Below, one piece after another: positions 44,052 through 51,868 of a stretch of DNA of 64,000 bases. The number at the start of each line of letters is the position of its first letter. The first letter of the stretch is position 1. The notes beneath the pieces are model-generated. The model was not told the DNA's origin and ran no database searches. It was given only the letters and a program-made list of their open reading frames with translations. This DNA comes from Hymenobacter amundsenii (GTDB taxonomy: Bacteria; Bacteroidota; Bacteroidia; Cytophagales; Hymenobacteraceae): positions 39,624 through 103,623 of the forward strand of contig NZ_NIRR01000012.1 in the NCBI RefSeq assembly GCF_002204745.1. The letters are read 5' to 3'. A program made the translations under genes and the position numbers.

Positions 44052-44697
44052 GGCGAAGAGTTAGGCGGGCGAGCACGGCGGCCACAATATCGCGGGCCAC
44101 CTCGGTTTTAGGTTTCAACCCGAACGCCGTCACGCGGCCTTCGGGTTCAAGCAGGGTTACCTGGTTGGTATCGTGGCGGAAGCCAGCCCCCGCATTGCGC
44201 AGGGAATTAAGCACCACCAGATCGAAATTTTTGCGTTCGAGCTTGCCCAGCGCGTGGGCCTGCTCGTTCTCGGTTTCCAACGCAAAACCGACCGAAAATT
44301 GTTCGGCCCGTTTAGTTTTCCCGAGTTCGAAGGCAATATCCACGTTTTTTACCAGCTCCAGGGTAAGCGTGTTGCCGCTCTTCTTGATTTTCTGGGTCGC
44401 TACCTCAGCAGGCCGGTAGTCGGCCACAGCGGCGGCAAATACCCACACATTGGCCGCCGACGCGACGGCAGTAGCAGCGGCGAACATCTCGGCGGCCGTC
44501 TGCACCCGCACAGTGGTAATGCGCGGGTCCGTCGGGTTGGGCAAGTTGGTGGGGCCGCTGACGAGTGTTACCACCGCACCCTCGGCCGCGAAGGCCTCGG
44601 CCAGCGCGTAGCCCATTTTGCCGGTACTATGGTTGCCGATAAACCGTACCGGATCAAGTGGTTCGTAAGTCGGGCCAGCCGTAATGAGGACGCGCAT
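44044..44697 (-). CDS. coaB: Phosphopantothenate--cysteine ligase (CoaB half of CoaBC)
   Basis: The ATG at 44697 gives 217 residues starting MRVLITAGPTYEPLDPVRFI, exactly where the CoaB domain starts in fused CoaBC proteins. Motifs include NHSTGKMGYALAEAF, VTLVSGPT, the AAAVADYRP substrate loop and KIKKSG. It joins cysteine to 4'-phosphopantothenate in coenzyme A synthesis. In most bacteria this is fused to CoaC; here the two are separate genes in different frames, 76 bases apart. No conserved residue appears missing. Confidence 0.93.
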   Translation of the reverse strand: MRVLITAGPTYEPLDPVRFIGNHSTGKMGYALAEAFAAEGAVVTLVSGPTNLPNPTDPRITTVRVQTAAEMFAAATAVASAANVWVFAAAVADYRPAEVATQKIKKSGNTLTLELVKNVDIAFELGKTKRAEQFSVGFALETENEQAHALGKLERKNFDLVVLNSLRNAGAGFRHDTNQVTLLEPEGRVTAFGLKPKTEVARDIVAAVLARLTLRHA

Positions 44698-44773
44698 GCT
44701 TGAGTAATGAGAAGGGAGAAGTGGGAATTCCGTCCGCACGGCTTCTGTATTCCCAATTATCAATTGGATGCAA

Positions 44774-45337
44774 TCAGTTCTTAATTCTTAATTCCTTACC
44801 CAATTCCGCTATGATGGCTTCAGGCTCCAGCATGCGGCCAGGGCCGTTGAGGCCGCTGGCCAACTCGCCGGCCGGCGACTCCCAGACCGTGACGCCGTAC
44901 TCGCGCAGGCGGCGCAGGTTGCCCTGGGTAGCCGGGTGCTGGTACATGTCGAGGTCCATGGCCGGAGCCACAAACACAGGGCAACGGGCCGAGAGGTACA
45001 CCGCATCGAGCAGTGTGTCGCAGAAGCCGCCGGCTAGGTGGGCCAGGGTGTTGGCCGAGGCGGGGGCCACCACTAACGCATCGGCCCAGAGGCCCAGCTC
45101 CACGTGGTTGTGCCACTCGCCAGCCTGCGCATCTTTCAAAAAGCCCTGCAAGACTGGGTTTTTCGACAGCGTGGCCAACGTGAGCGGCGTTACGAAAGCA
45201 GCGGCAGCAGGCGTCAGAATAACCCGTACTTCGGCTCCGGCCTTCACCAGCAGCCGCACCACCAGGGCCGATTTATAGGCGGCAATACTCCCACTCACTC
45301 CCAGCAATATTTTGCGACCATGCAGCGTATCGGGCAT
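44774..45337 (-). CDS. coaC: Phosphopantothenoylcysteine decarboxylase (CoaC half of CoaBC)
   Basis: The protein has 187 residues and is a flavoprotein: KILLGVSGSIAAYKSALVVR binds FMN. The catalytic His is in WHNHVELGLWADA, followed by VAPASANTLAHLAGGFCDTL and the active-site MDLDMYQHPATQ. It decarboxylates phosphopantothenoylcysteine to phosphopantetheine. It ends GPGRMLEPEAIIAELGKELR and then stops at the point where fused enzymes run on into CoaB. It is followed by coaB on the same strand, so the pathway order is kept. Confidence 0.93.
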   Translation of the reverse strand: MPDTLHGRKILLGVSGSIAAYKSALVVRLLVKAGAEVRVILTPAAAAFVTPLTLATLSKNPVLQGFLKDAQAGEWHNHVELGLWADALVVAPASANTLAHLAGGFCDTLLDAVYLSARCPVFVAPAMDLDMYQHPATQGNLRRLREYGVTVWESPAGELASGLNGPGRMLEPEAIIAELGKELRIKN

Positions 45338-45347
45338 ATTATAGAAT

Positions 45348-45520
45348 GAAGCTGTTTAGAAAGTCAGATGAACGTCATGCTTGCTCTGGCATCCGCTTGC
45401 CGAAGCATCTCTACCGCTTCGTAGCAGTCGTTCAACAAAGCGGTAGAGATGCTTCGGCTGCGCGGACGCTAGATGAAGCATGACGTGCTGATTGATTCCG
45501 GCGACTTTCTAAACAGCTTC
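45348..45520. repeat. Palindromic intergenic element, copy 2, with perfect 18-bp ends
   Basis: The outer ends 45348-45365 and 45503-45520 are an exact 18-bp inverted repeat (GAAGCTGTTTAGAAAGTC). Inside lie arms with GAACGTCATGC and the core CATCTCTACCGCTT (45406-45419) against AAGCGGTAGAGATG (45438-45451). The whole 173-bp unit resembles a miniature inverted-repeat element. The remaining spacer up to rpoZ (45521-45705) is GC-rich with no gene. Confidence 0.8.
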
Positions 45521-45705
45521 AACGGCTTGAATGATGCAGGGCTGGGGCACCGAGCTATGGAGCGGCCCGAATATAAAACTGCCCCCCGGCAAACCTCTGG
45601 GGCGTAGGGCCTCCCCTGGCCCTACATGCCAAAGCCTCCCCGCCGCCCAATGCTCCGGCAGACGGGGCAGGCAACGGGGAGGCCAATAGTGGGCAATGCC
45701 GGTGG

Positions 45706-46038
45706 TTACGCCTCCTTTTCGGCTTCCTGCTCGGGCATACTGAAGTAGATTTTACCCTCCAGGAATTCTTCTACGGCGAGGTTGGTGGGCTTGGGTAGCC
45801 GCTCGTAATGCTTGGAAATTTCGATTTGCTCGCGGTTTTCAAACACTTCTTCGAGGTTGTCGACGGTCGTGGCAAACTCGGCCAGCTTGCCGTTCAGCTC
45901 TTCCTTCAGCTTCACGGAAATCTGGTTGGCCCGCTTCGAAATGATGGCCAAGCTCTCGTACACATTGTGGGTTTCATTGGTAAAATCCGTCATGTTGCGT
46001 GTCACGATGGAAGCGGGGACGCTGTTGGGAGTCTTCAT
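45706..46038 (-). CDS. rpoZ: DNA-directed RNA polymerase subunit omega (Bacteroidota type)
   Basis: The protein has 110 residues. It contains the omega/Rpb6 core NVYESLAIISKRANQISVKL (about 25-44), the stretch that binds the beta' C-terminus to aid polymerase assembly. The C-terminal acidic extension (PEQEAEKEA) is common in Bacteroidota. It lies between bamD and coaC on the same strand, matching the conserved bamD-rpoZ-coaBC order of the phylum. An in-frame ATG at codon 16 (MTDFTNETHNV) is an alternative start. Confidence 0.9.
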   Translation of the reverse strand: MKTPNSVPASIVTRNMTDFTNETHNVYESLAIISKRANQISVKLKEELNGKLAEFATTVDNLEEVFENREQIEISKHYERLPKPTNLAVEEFLEGKIYFSMPEQEAEKEA

Positions 46039-46114
46039 ATGGGTAAAATCAAAGGGTTCAGATTGAAAAAAATAAGCCAGCAGCCACCGGGTTTGTAAGG
46101 CCCGCCGACAGCTG

Positions 46115-46942
46115 TTACTTGGCCACGACCGTAGCGGCCGCCTTCATTTTGGCCACCTCGTCGCGGGCCGAGTCGTACATACGCTCGGCACTCTTGAGGT
46201 CTTTACTCTGGGGGAAGTTATCAATGAAGGTCTGGTAGAAGGCCAAGGCTTCCAGGTAGCGCTCCTGCTGCTTCTCCGGTACGCTTTCCTTAGCCATATC
46301 GTATTGGGCGCTCAGCTTCAAAAAGGCCGCCTGCTCGCCGTAGGCTGAGGCCGGGTATCCTTGCTGGAAGCCGGTAAATGCCGTTACGGCCGACTGGTAG
46401 TAGCGCAAATCGTAGTAGAGCTTGGCCGCCAGAAACGCCTTGTTCTCCAGCTTCTTCTGCAACTCCTGCGACATGCTCTCGGTCTCAACCCGAAACTTGC
46501 TCTCGGGGTAGCGGCGCAGAAACTCCTGAATCACTTCCAGGGCCGTGTACGTGTTAGTCTGGTCGAGCTGGAACGAAGGCGAATCCTTGAACAGCGACTT
46601 AGCCTGCATGAAGTAGGCCTCCTCGGCGTACTGAGAGTTGGGGTACGTGTCGTGGAAGTTCTTGAAGTAGTAGGCGCCGAGCGTGTAGTTGCGCTGGCGG
46701 TAATTGGTGTTGGCGAAGTAGAATTGGGCCTTCTCGGCCTCAGGACGGCCTTTGAGCAACGGAATCAACTCTTCGAGCAGCGTACCGGCCTTGAAGAAGT
46801 CTCCCTCCTCGTAGTAACGGATGGCCGCTTCGTACTTCTTATTCACATCGGTGCTCTTGAGCAGCTTCTGGTAGCCGGAGCAGGCGCTGAATAGCAGGGT
46901 AGTAAGCAGCAGAACGAAGAAAGCAGGACGGAATGACAGCAT
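46115..46942 (-). CDS. bamD: Outer membrane assembly lipoprotein BamD
   Basis: The ATG at 46942 gives 275 residues with a lipoprotein signal (AFFVLLLTTLLFSACSGYQK, Cys near 19). TPR-like repeats cover about 35-250 (AAIRYYEEGDFFKAGTLLEE, FANTNYRQRNYTLGAYYFKN, YPNSQYAEEAYFMQAKSLF). BamD is the essential partner of BamA in inserting barrel proteins into the outer membrane. TACCTTTG on the minus strand 7 bases before the start is an exact -7 box. The upstream non-coding side carries palindromic element copy 3. Confidence 0.93.
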   Translation of the reverse strand: MLSFRPAFFVLLLTTLLFSACSGYQKLLKSTDVNKKYEAAIRYYEEGDFFKAGTLLEELIPLLKGRPEAEKAQFYFANTNYRQRNYTLGAYYFKNFHDTYPNSQYAEEAYFMQAKSLFKDSPSFQLDQTNTYTALEVIQEFLRRYPESKFRVETESMSQELQKKLENKAFLAAKLYYDLRYYQSAVTAFTGFQQGYPASAYGEQAAFLKLSAQYDMAKESVPEKQQERYLEALAFYQTFIDNFPQSKDLKSAERMYDSARDEVAKMKAAATVVAK

Positions 46943-46949
46943 AAGGGCG

Positions 46950-46957
46950 CAAAGGTA
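46950..46957 (-). promoter_or_regulatory. Candidate -7 box for bamD
   Basis: TACCTTTG on the minus strand ends 7 bases before the bamD ATG, which implies a very short 5' leader. No -33 box is visible. Confidence 0.35.
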
Positions 46958-46988
46958 CGAATAATCGGTTGTCGGTTGGTTGGCTGTC

Positions 46989-47130
46989 AGCTGAAGGAAC
47001 GTCATGCCGAGCGAAGTCGAAGTATGTCTACCGCAAGGGTAAACCTGTCGGCCACAACTAAGCGGTAGCGATGCTTCGATTGCGGCTGTGCCTTCGCGGA
47101 CGCCGGATGAAGCATGACGTTCTTCAAGCT
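46989..47130. repeat. Palindromic intergenic element, copy 3
   Basis: AGCTGAAGGAACGTCATG (46989-47006) pairs imperfectly with CATGACGTTCTTCAAGCT (47113-47130). The inner core is TGTCTACCGC against GCGGTAGCGATG. The element lies between bamD and the LptA-like gene. Confidence 0.7.
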
Positions 47131-47140
47131 AAGTGCCAAC

Positions 47141-48790
47141 TCATTTTCGGGTTGACTTGGCCGCGGGCTTCTTGGCCGACGCGGCTTTTTTGGTGGTGGT
47201 AGTCTTTTTGGGAGCCGGAGCGGCTTTCTTCTTGGGTTTGATCGGAAGCGGGAAATGTTTGCCTAGGGTTTGGCGGCGGGTGGGCCGGTCTTCGGGCCGC
47301 CACCGGAAATCCTTGAGTCGGGCTTCCTCAGCTTTAAGCTCGTTGGGCGGAATGAACTTGGCTTCGGGGTTAGTGATGAGGCTGATGGTTTGAAGCTTGC
47401 TGTCGGCGAAGCGCAGCGCCATGGTGGCCGAAAGCGACCTGTTGACGCCCGACACCGCCGTGTCACCCTCCAGAGCATAATAAAGGCTCTCGGCGTTGCC
47501 AAGCACATCAATTTTTTTTATCGCCTTCTCCCCGAAGTAGGCAATCATGGTGCGGCCCTTCACCTGGTTGAAATTGAGCAGTGTGTCTTGCCCGATGCTG
47601 AAGGCATGCCCGAACAGGCGGAGCTGGTCGACTTTGCCCCGGCGCTGCCGGATTTCCATCGAGTCGGCCGTGAGCTGGTTGTTCTTGTTCCACAGCACCG
47701 GGTCGTGGCTGAGGTAGATGATGGAATCTTGGCGGTCGTAGGTCAGCGAGTCGGCCCGGCCCTGCAAGTCGGAGCGGAAGATGCGGGCCTGGGGGTAGGC
47801 GTAGATGACGCCCGCCTTATTAAGCGGGGGCCGACCCTCGATGCTCACCAGCGTGTCGGCGGCCAGATAGAGCGTGTCCTGGCCATTGATGTTGCGCATC
47901 ACCGGCCGGCCGCCGTACACTTTGGCGCGGCCCTGGGCCCGCCAGTAGCGCCCCACGTCGCCCCGAATTTCGAGGTTATCCTTCTTGGAAATCATCGACA
48001 CCTTGCCCGTAGCCACACCGTACTCCGTCAGCTCGTTATAAAATAGCTGGTCGCCGCCGAGCAGGTAGTTGGGCGTTTCGATTTTAGCGTTGCGGCCGAA
48101 GTTGGCCACTTTGGTAGCCGTGTTATAGGTGCCGTTTTCGGCGTACAACGTTTTATCCTTGCCCTTGATGCGGGTGGGGCCAAAGAAGTAGGCCACCTTG
48201 CTGATGGTGTTGTATTGCAGCGTGTCGGTGTTGATGGTGTTTTCGGGCGTCAGCAGCTTTACGTTGCGCTTGAAGCTAAATACCTTGCTCACGGTGTTGT
48301 AGTAGCCGAACTGGCTGTCGAGCGTGTTTTTAGGGTCCTGGAGGTGGCCGCCGGTGCTATAATAGGCCAAGTTGTTGGCCAGGTTGTAATCGAGTAGCTG
48401 GGTGGTGAGCGTCATGCGCGGGTCGCGCAGGGTTACGTTGCCCGTCATGCGGGCCTTGCGGGTGTCGCCGTCGTAAGTGCCCCGGTCGCCGGTAATCGTG
48501 ATGGTATCGTTCTGGATAATGCGCACGTTGCTGAACGCCTCAATGGCGTTGCGCTCCAGGTATTGGTACATCGAGTCGGCGTAGAGCAGCGTGGTACCCT
48601 GGCGCAGGCTCACGTTGCCCAGCAGCTTACGGATTTCGATGCCGTTGAATGTGCCGCCCTCCAGCGCGTTGGCCGTAATCAGCTCGATTGGCTGGCCTTT
48701 GGGGGGTGTGGTGGCCGGACGTTGCTGGGCGCGGCTCAAGGCCGGCAGCAAAAGCAGAAAAAAGAGAAAAACAGACTTGGAAAGCGACAT
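47141..48790 (-). CDS. OstA/LptA-like LPS transport protein
   Basis: The ATG at 48790 gives 549 residues with a signal peptide (MSLSKSVFLFFLLLLPALSR). Repeated OstA-type beta-jellyroll strands run about 30-460 (NVSLRQGTTLLYADSMYQYL, KARMTGNVTLRDPRMTL, KTLYAENGTYNTATKVANF). This is the Bacteroidota LptA/LptD-N form that carries lipopolysaccharide across the periplasm. A Lys/Ala/Thr-rich basic tail (about 515-549) is unusual and probably disordered. The same-strand order bamD-(element)-lptA-like fits an envelope-assembly cluster. Confidence 0.87.
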   Translation of the reverse strand: MSLSKSVFLFFLLLLPALSRAQQRPATTPPKGQPIELITANALEGGTFNGIEIRKLLGNVSLRQGTTLLYADSMYQYLERNAIEAFSNVRIIQNDTITITGDRGTYDGDTRKARMTGNVTLRDPRMTLTTQLLDYNLANNLAYYSTGGHLQDPKNTLDSQFGYYNTVSKVFSFKRNVKLLTPENTINTDTLQYNTISKVAYFFGPTRIKGKDKTLYAENGTYNTATKVANFGRNAKIETPNYLLGGDQLFYNELTEYGVATGKVSMISKKDNLEIRGDVGRYWRAQGRAKVYGGRPVMRNINGQDTLYLAADTLVSIEGRPPLNKAGVIYAYPQARIFRSDLQGRADSLTYDRQDSIIYLSHDPVLWNKNNQLTADSMEIRQRRGKVDQLRLFGHAFSIGQDTLLNFNQVKGRTMIAYFGEKAIKKIDVLGNAESLYYALEGDTAVSGVNRSLSATMALRFADSKLQTISLITNPEAKFIPPNELKAEEARLKDFRWRPEDRPTRRQTLGKHFPLPIKPKKKAAPAPKKTTTTKKAASAKKPAAKSTRK

Positions 48791-48797
48791 TTCGGCG

Positions 48798-48805
48798 CAA
48801 AGGTA
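48798..48805 (-). promoter_or_regulatory. Candidate -7 box for the LptA-like gene
   Basis: TACCTTTG on the minus strand, 7 bases before the start codon, is the same motif at the same spacing as for bamD. Confidence 0.35.
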
Positions 48806-48872
48806 CGGAAGAGGTGCTGCTAACGCGTTTCTTTGTGGAATAGTACGATTGGCCGTGGCTGGAACTTTCGAA

Positions 48873-49045
48873 CTAGGGCTAAAAACTAGTTCCCTTCCTT
48901 GGAAGATTCCGCGCATCAAGCGGCGTGGGCTAGGGGTGGTTGACTGACGTTGAACAGTTACCCCCGAACAGCCCTGCCAAATCGTGCTGCCAGCATCAAC
49001 CACCCCTAGCCCCTCCTTTCCAAGGAGGGAAACTAGTTTTTAGCC
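48873..49045. repeat. Long inverted repeat between the LptA-like gene and tilS
   Basis: Left sequence GGCTAAAAACTAGTTCCC (from 48877) pairs with right GGGAAACTAGTTTTTAGCC (49027-49045). An inner block GGGCTAGGGGTGGTTGA (48927-48943) pairs with TCAACCACCCCTAGCCC (48996-49012). The two blocks make a composite palindrome of about 170 bp with an 18-base gap in one arm. It differs in sequence from the CTCTACCGC family. Confidence 0.8.
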
Positions 49046-49062
49046 TTCTAGTTACCGACTCC

Positions 49063-50391
49063 ATGCTCGACCGAATTCAATCCTTCATTCAGGAACAAGC
49101 CCTCTTCTCCCCCACCGACACCCTGCTGGTCGCCGTCAGCGGCGGCCTCGACTCGGTGGTGCTGGCCGACGTGCTGCACCGGCTGGAGCAACCGTTTGCG
49201 GTGGCTCACTGCCACTTTGGGCTGCGCGGCGAGGAGGCCGATGCCGATGAGGAGTTCGTGCGCAAGCTGGCCCAGCAGTACAAGGTGTCCTACTTCGCCG
49301 AGTTCTTCCAGACCAAAAAGTTCGCCGAGCAGGAAGGCATTTCGACCCAGATGGCGGCCCGGGCGCTGCGCTACGAGTGGTTCGAGCGGGTGCGGGCCCA
49401 GCAGAAATACGCCTACATCGCCACGGCCCACCACCAGCGCGACACGGCCGAAACCATGCTGCTCAATCTCACTCACGGCACCGGGCTGGCCGGACTGCAC
49501 GGCATCCGGCCCAAAACCGGCCACTTGGTGCGGCCGCTGCTGGGCGTGAGCAAGCCCGATTTGTTCGATTACGTGGTGGAAAACCGCCTCATCTGGCGCG
49601 AGGATGCCAGCAACGACTCGCCGGTGTACCAGCGCAACCGCCTGCGCCTGGAGGTACTGCCGGTGCTCCGCGACATCAACCCCAACCTCGACCATACCAT
49701 GAGCATCACGGCCGAGCGGGTGGGTGCGGCCGAGGAAATCGTGCGCCGCTACGTGGCCGATACCGCCGCCCAAGCCCAGCGTACCGAACCCGAAGCCACC
49801 TACCTCGATATCCGGCTGCTGCAAAAAACGGCCGCTACCACCCTGGTCCTGCACGAGCTACTGCGGCCTTTCGGCTTCTCCTACGTGGTGACCAAGGACA
49901 TTGTGCAGAGCTTCGGGGCCGAGCCGGGCCGCCGCTTCGAGTCGGCCACGCACCTGATGGTCAAGGACCGGGAGCAACTCGTCATCACGCCGCGCCGGCT
50001 CAGCCAGTTCGGCACCCACCAGCTCCAAGCCGGTCAGGAAGCCCTCAAAATAGATGGCCTGCACCTGCGCACCGAGCTGCTCGAAGTGCCCGAAGGCTAC
50101 GAGCCGCCCCGGGGTAAAGCCGTGGCCGCTCTGGATGCCGACGCGCTCAAGTTCCCGCTCACGGTGCGCGCCTGGCAGGAGGGCGACTGGTTCATGCCCA
50201 TCGGGATGAAGGGTAAGAAGAAGCTGAGCGACTTCCTCATCGACCAAAAAGTACCCCTCAATCTCAAAGACAACGTGCAGGTGCTGGTATCGGCCGACGG
50301 CAAAATCGCCTGGGTTATCGGTATGCGCCCCGACGACCGGTATAAGGTGACAGCAGAAACGGAGCGGGTGCTGGTGGTGCGGCGGATGTAG
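49063..50391 (+). CDS. tilS: tRNA(Ile)-lysidine synthase
   Basis: TilS attaches lysine to C34 of tRNA-Ile(CAU) so that it reads AUA. The ATG at 49063 gives 442 residues. The PP-loop ATPase motif is VAVSGGLDSVVLADVL (about 25-40), with the HCHFGLRGEEAD loop and TAHHQRDTAETMLLNL following. The C-terminal TilS domain (about 350-442) has VRAWQEGDWFMPIGMKGKKK and SDFLIDQKVPL. A longer in-frame extension upstream lies inside the palindromic element and is not protein-like. It is divergent from the LptA-like gene. Confidence 0.94.
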   Translation: MLDRIQSFIQEQALFSPTDTLLVAVSGGLDSVVLADVLHRLEQPFAVAHCHFGLRGEEADADEEFVRKLAQQYKVSYFAEFFQTKKFAEQEGISTQMAARALRYEWFERVRAQQKYAYIATAHHQRDTAETMLLNLTHGTGLAGLHGIRPKTGHLVRPLLGVSKPDLFDYVVENRLIWREDASNDSPVYQRNRLRLEVLPVLRDINPNLDHTMSITAERVGAAEEIVRRYVADTAAQAQRTEPEATYLDIRLLQKTAATTLVLHELLRPFGFSYVVTKDIVQSFGAEPGRRFESATHLMVKDREQLVITPRRLSQFGTHQLQAGQEALKIDGLHLRTELLEVPEGYEPPRGKAVAALDADALKFPLTVRAWQEGDWFMPIGMKGKKKLSDFLIDQKVPLNLKDNVQVLVSADGKIAWVIGMRPDDRYKVTAETERVLVVRRM

Positions 50392-50397
50392 GGTGGG

Positions 50398-50425
50398 GAA
50401 GTGAGAAGTGAGAAGTGAGAAGTGA
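50398..50425. repeat. 7-bp tandem repeat, four copies
   Basis: GAAGTGA is repeated four times directly after tilS, next to palindromic element copy 4. Confidence 0.7.
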
Positions 50426-50434
50426 GAAAAGGAA

Positions 50435-50555
50435 CATCATTCTGAGCGAAGGCGCAGCCGCAGTCGAAGAATCTCTACCGCAATGGTAACCCTATTGGCT
50501 GCAACGAAGCGTTAGAGATTCTTCGACTGCGGCTGCGCCTTCGCTCAGAATGACG
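50435..50555. repeat. Palindromic intergenic element, copy 4
   Basis: The arms 50435-50481 and 50509-50555 (47 bases each) pair with only about 2-3 mismatches, sharing TCATTCTGAGCGAAGG and the core ATCTCTACCGC. It is the best-preserved hairpin of the family. It lies between tilS and mdh and could also act as a transcript end. Confidence 0.82.
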
Positions 50556-50684
50556 TGCTTCTTTTAGAGACGCGTCGCTCAAATTGAGGTCCTATTTCAA
50601 CTTCTCCCCTCTGCTGCCTCACTTCTAAACTCTAAGCCGTAGCTTTACGCATCCCAATAATTCACACCCAAATTCCACCACTCA

Positions 50685-51626
50685 ATGAAAGTTACCGTAG
50701 TTGGAGCCGGCAATGTAGGCGCGACCTGCGCCGATGTACTGGCCACCCGCGAAATTGCCAACGAGATTGTACTGGTTGACATCAAAGAAGGCTTCGCTGA
50801 AGGCAAAGCCCTCGATATCTGGCAGAAAGCCCCCGTTATTGGTTACGATTCCCGCACCGTAGGCGTAACCGGCGACTACAGCCGCACCGCCGATTCGGAC
50901 GTGGTGGTAATCACCTCGGGCCTACCCCGCAAGCCCGGCATGAGCCGCGACGACCTGATTTCGACCAACGCCGGCATCGTGAAATCGGTGACCGAGCAGG
51001 TGGTAAAATACTCCCCCAACGCCATCATCATCATCGTCAGCAACCCGCTCGACGTCATGACTTACCAGGCCCACCTCACCTCTGGTCTATCCCGCACCAA
51101 GGTGTTCGGCATGGCCGGCATCCTCGACACGGCCCGCTACCGTGCCTTCCTGGCCGAGGCCCTCAACGTAAGCCCTAAAGACATTCAGGCAGTCCTGATG
51201 GGTGGCCACGGCGACACCATGGTGCCCTTGCCCCGTTACACGACTGTAGGCGGTATTCCCGTAACCGAACTCATCGGTAAAGAGGAGTTGGACGCCATCG
51301 TGCATCGCACGGCCGTAGGCGGCGGTGAGCTGGTGAAACTGATGGGCACGTCGGCCTGGTACGCGCCCGGCGCGGCCGCCGCGCAAATGGTGGAGGCCAT
51401 CGTGCGCGACCAGCGCCGCGTGTTCCCCGTGTGCGTAAAGCTGGAAGGCGAGTACGGCATGGACGGCGTTTACCTCGGCGCACCCGTTATCCTGGGCAAA
51501 AACGGCATCGAGAAAGTAATTGAGTTGCAACTCAACGACGACGAGAAGGCCCTGCTCGAAACTTCGCGCGGCCACGTGCAGGAAGTAATGGACGCCCTCG
51601 ACAAGATGAACCAGGCCAACGCCTAG
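50685..51626 (+). CDS. mdh: Malate dehydrogenase
   Basis: This TCA-cycle enzyme interconverts malate and oxaloacetate with NAD. The protein has 313 residues of the LDH-like MDH type. NAD-binding is shown by VTVVGAGNVGATCADVLATR (about 3-22). Substrate-loop and arginine positions are visible in SGLPRKPGMSRDDL, and the catalytic His is in MGGHGDTMVPLPRYTTVGG. It is monocistronic, with a strong terminator downstream. Malate is also the acceptor for BshA, encoded 8 kb away. Confidence 0.96.
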   Translation: MKVTVVGAGNVGATCADVLATREIANEIVLVDIKEGFAEGKALDIWQKAPVIGYDSRTVGVTGDYSRTADSDVVVITSGLPRKPGMSRDDLISTNAGIVKSVTEQVVKYSPNAIIIIVSNPLDVMTYQAHLTSGLSRTKVFGMAGILDTARYRAFLAEALNVSPKDIQAVLMGGHGDTMVPLPRYTTVGGIPVTELIGKEELDAIVHRTAVGGGELVKLMGTSAWYAPGAAAAQMVEAIVRDQRRVFPVCVKLEGEYGMDGVYLGAPVILGKNGIEKVIELQLNDDEKALLETSRGHVQEVMDALDKMNQANA

Positions 51627-51685
51627 TTTTTTGTGGCGTGATTAGGTGACAGCCTTTAGCTGTTCAGTTTCATTCTAGAACTCCA

Positions 51686-51732
51686 AAAAGCCAAACGGCC
51701 GCCCTGCATTGTGCAGGGCGCGTTTGGCTTTT
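51686..51732. terminator. Terminator after mdh
   Basis: A long two-part stem (51686-51708 with 51712-51732, one internal bulge) has AAAA and TTTT flanks, so it may serve both mdh and the convergent rhomboid gene. Confidence 0.82.
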
Positions 51733-51868
51733 CCAGTGTGGGCCATATAGCTACTTGCAAACTCTTGTGCTTGCATCAGCCCGAAAATCAATAACAGCAC
51801 AACCAATCAATACAAAGTAGCTTCCAGAACGAATCAGTGTTATCTGCACCATCTGTAACATGTGTGAT

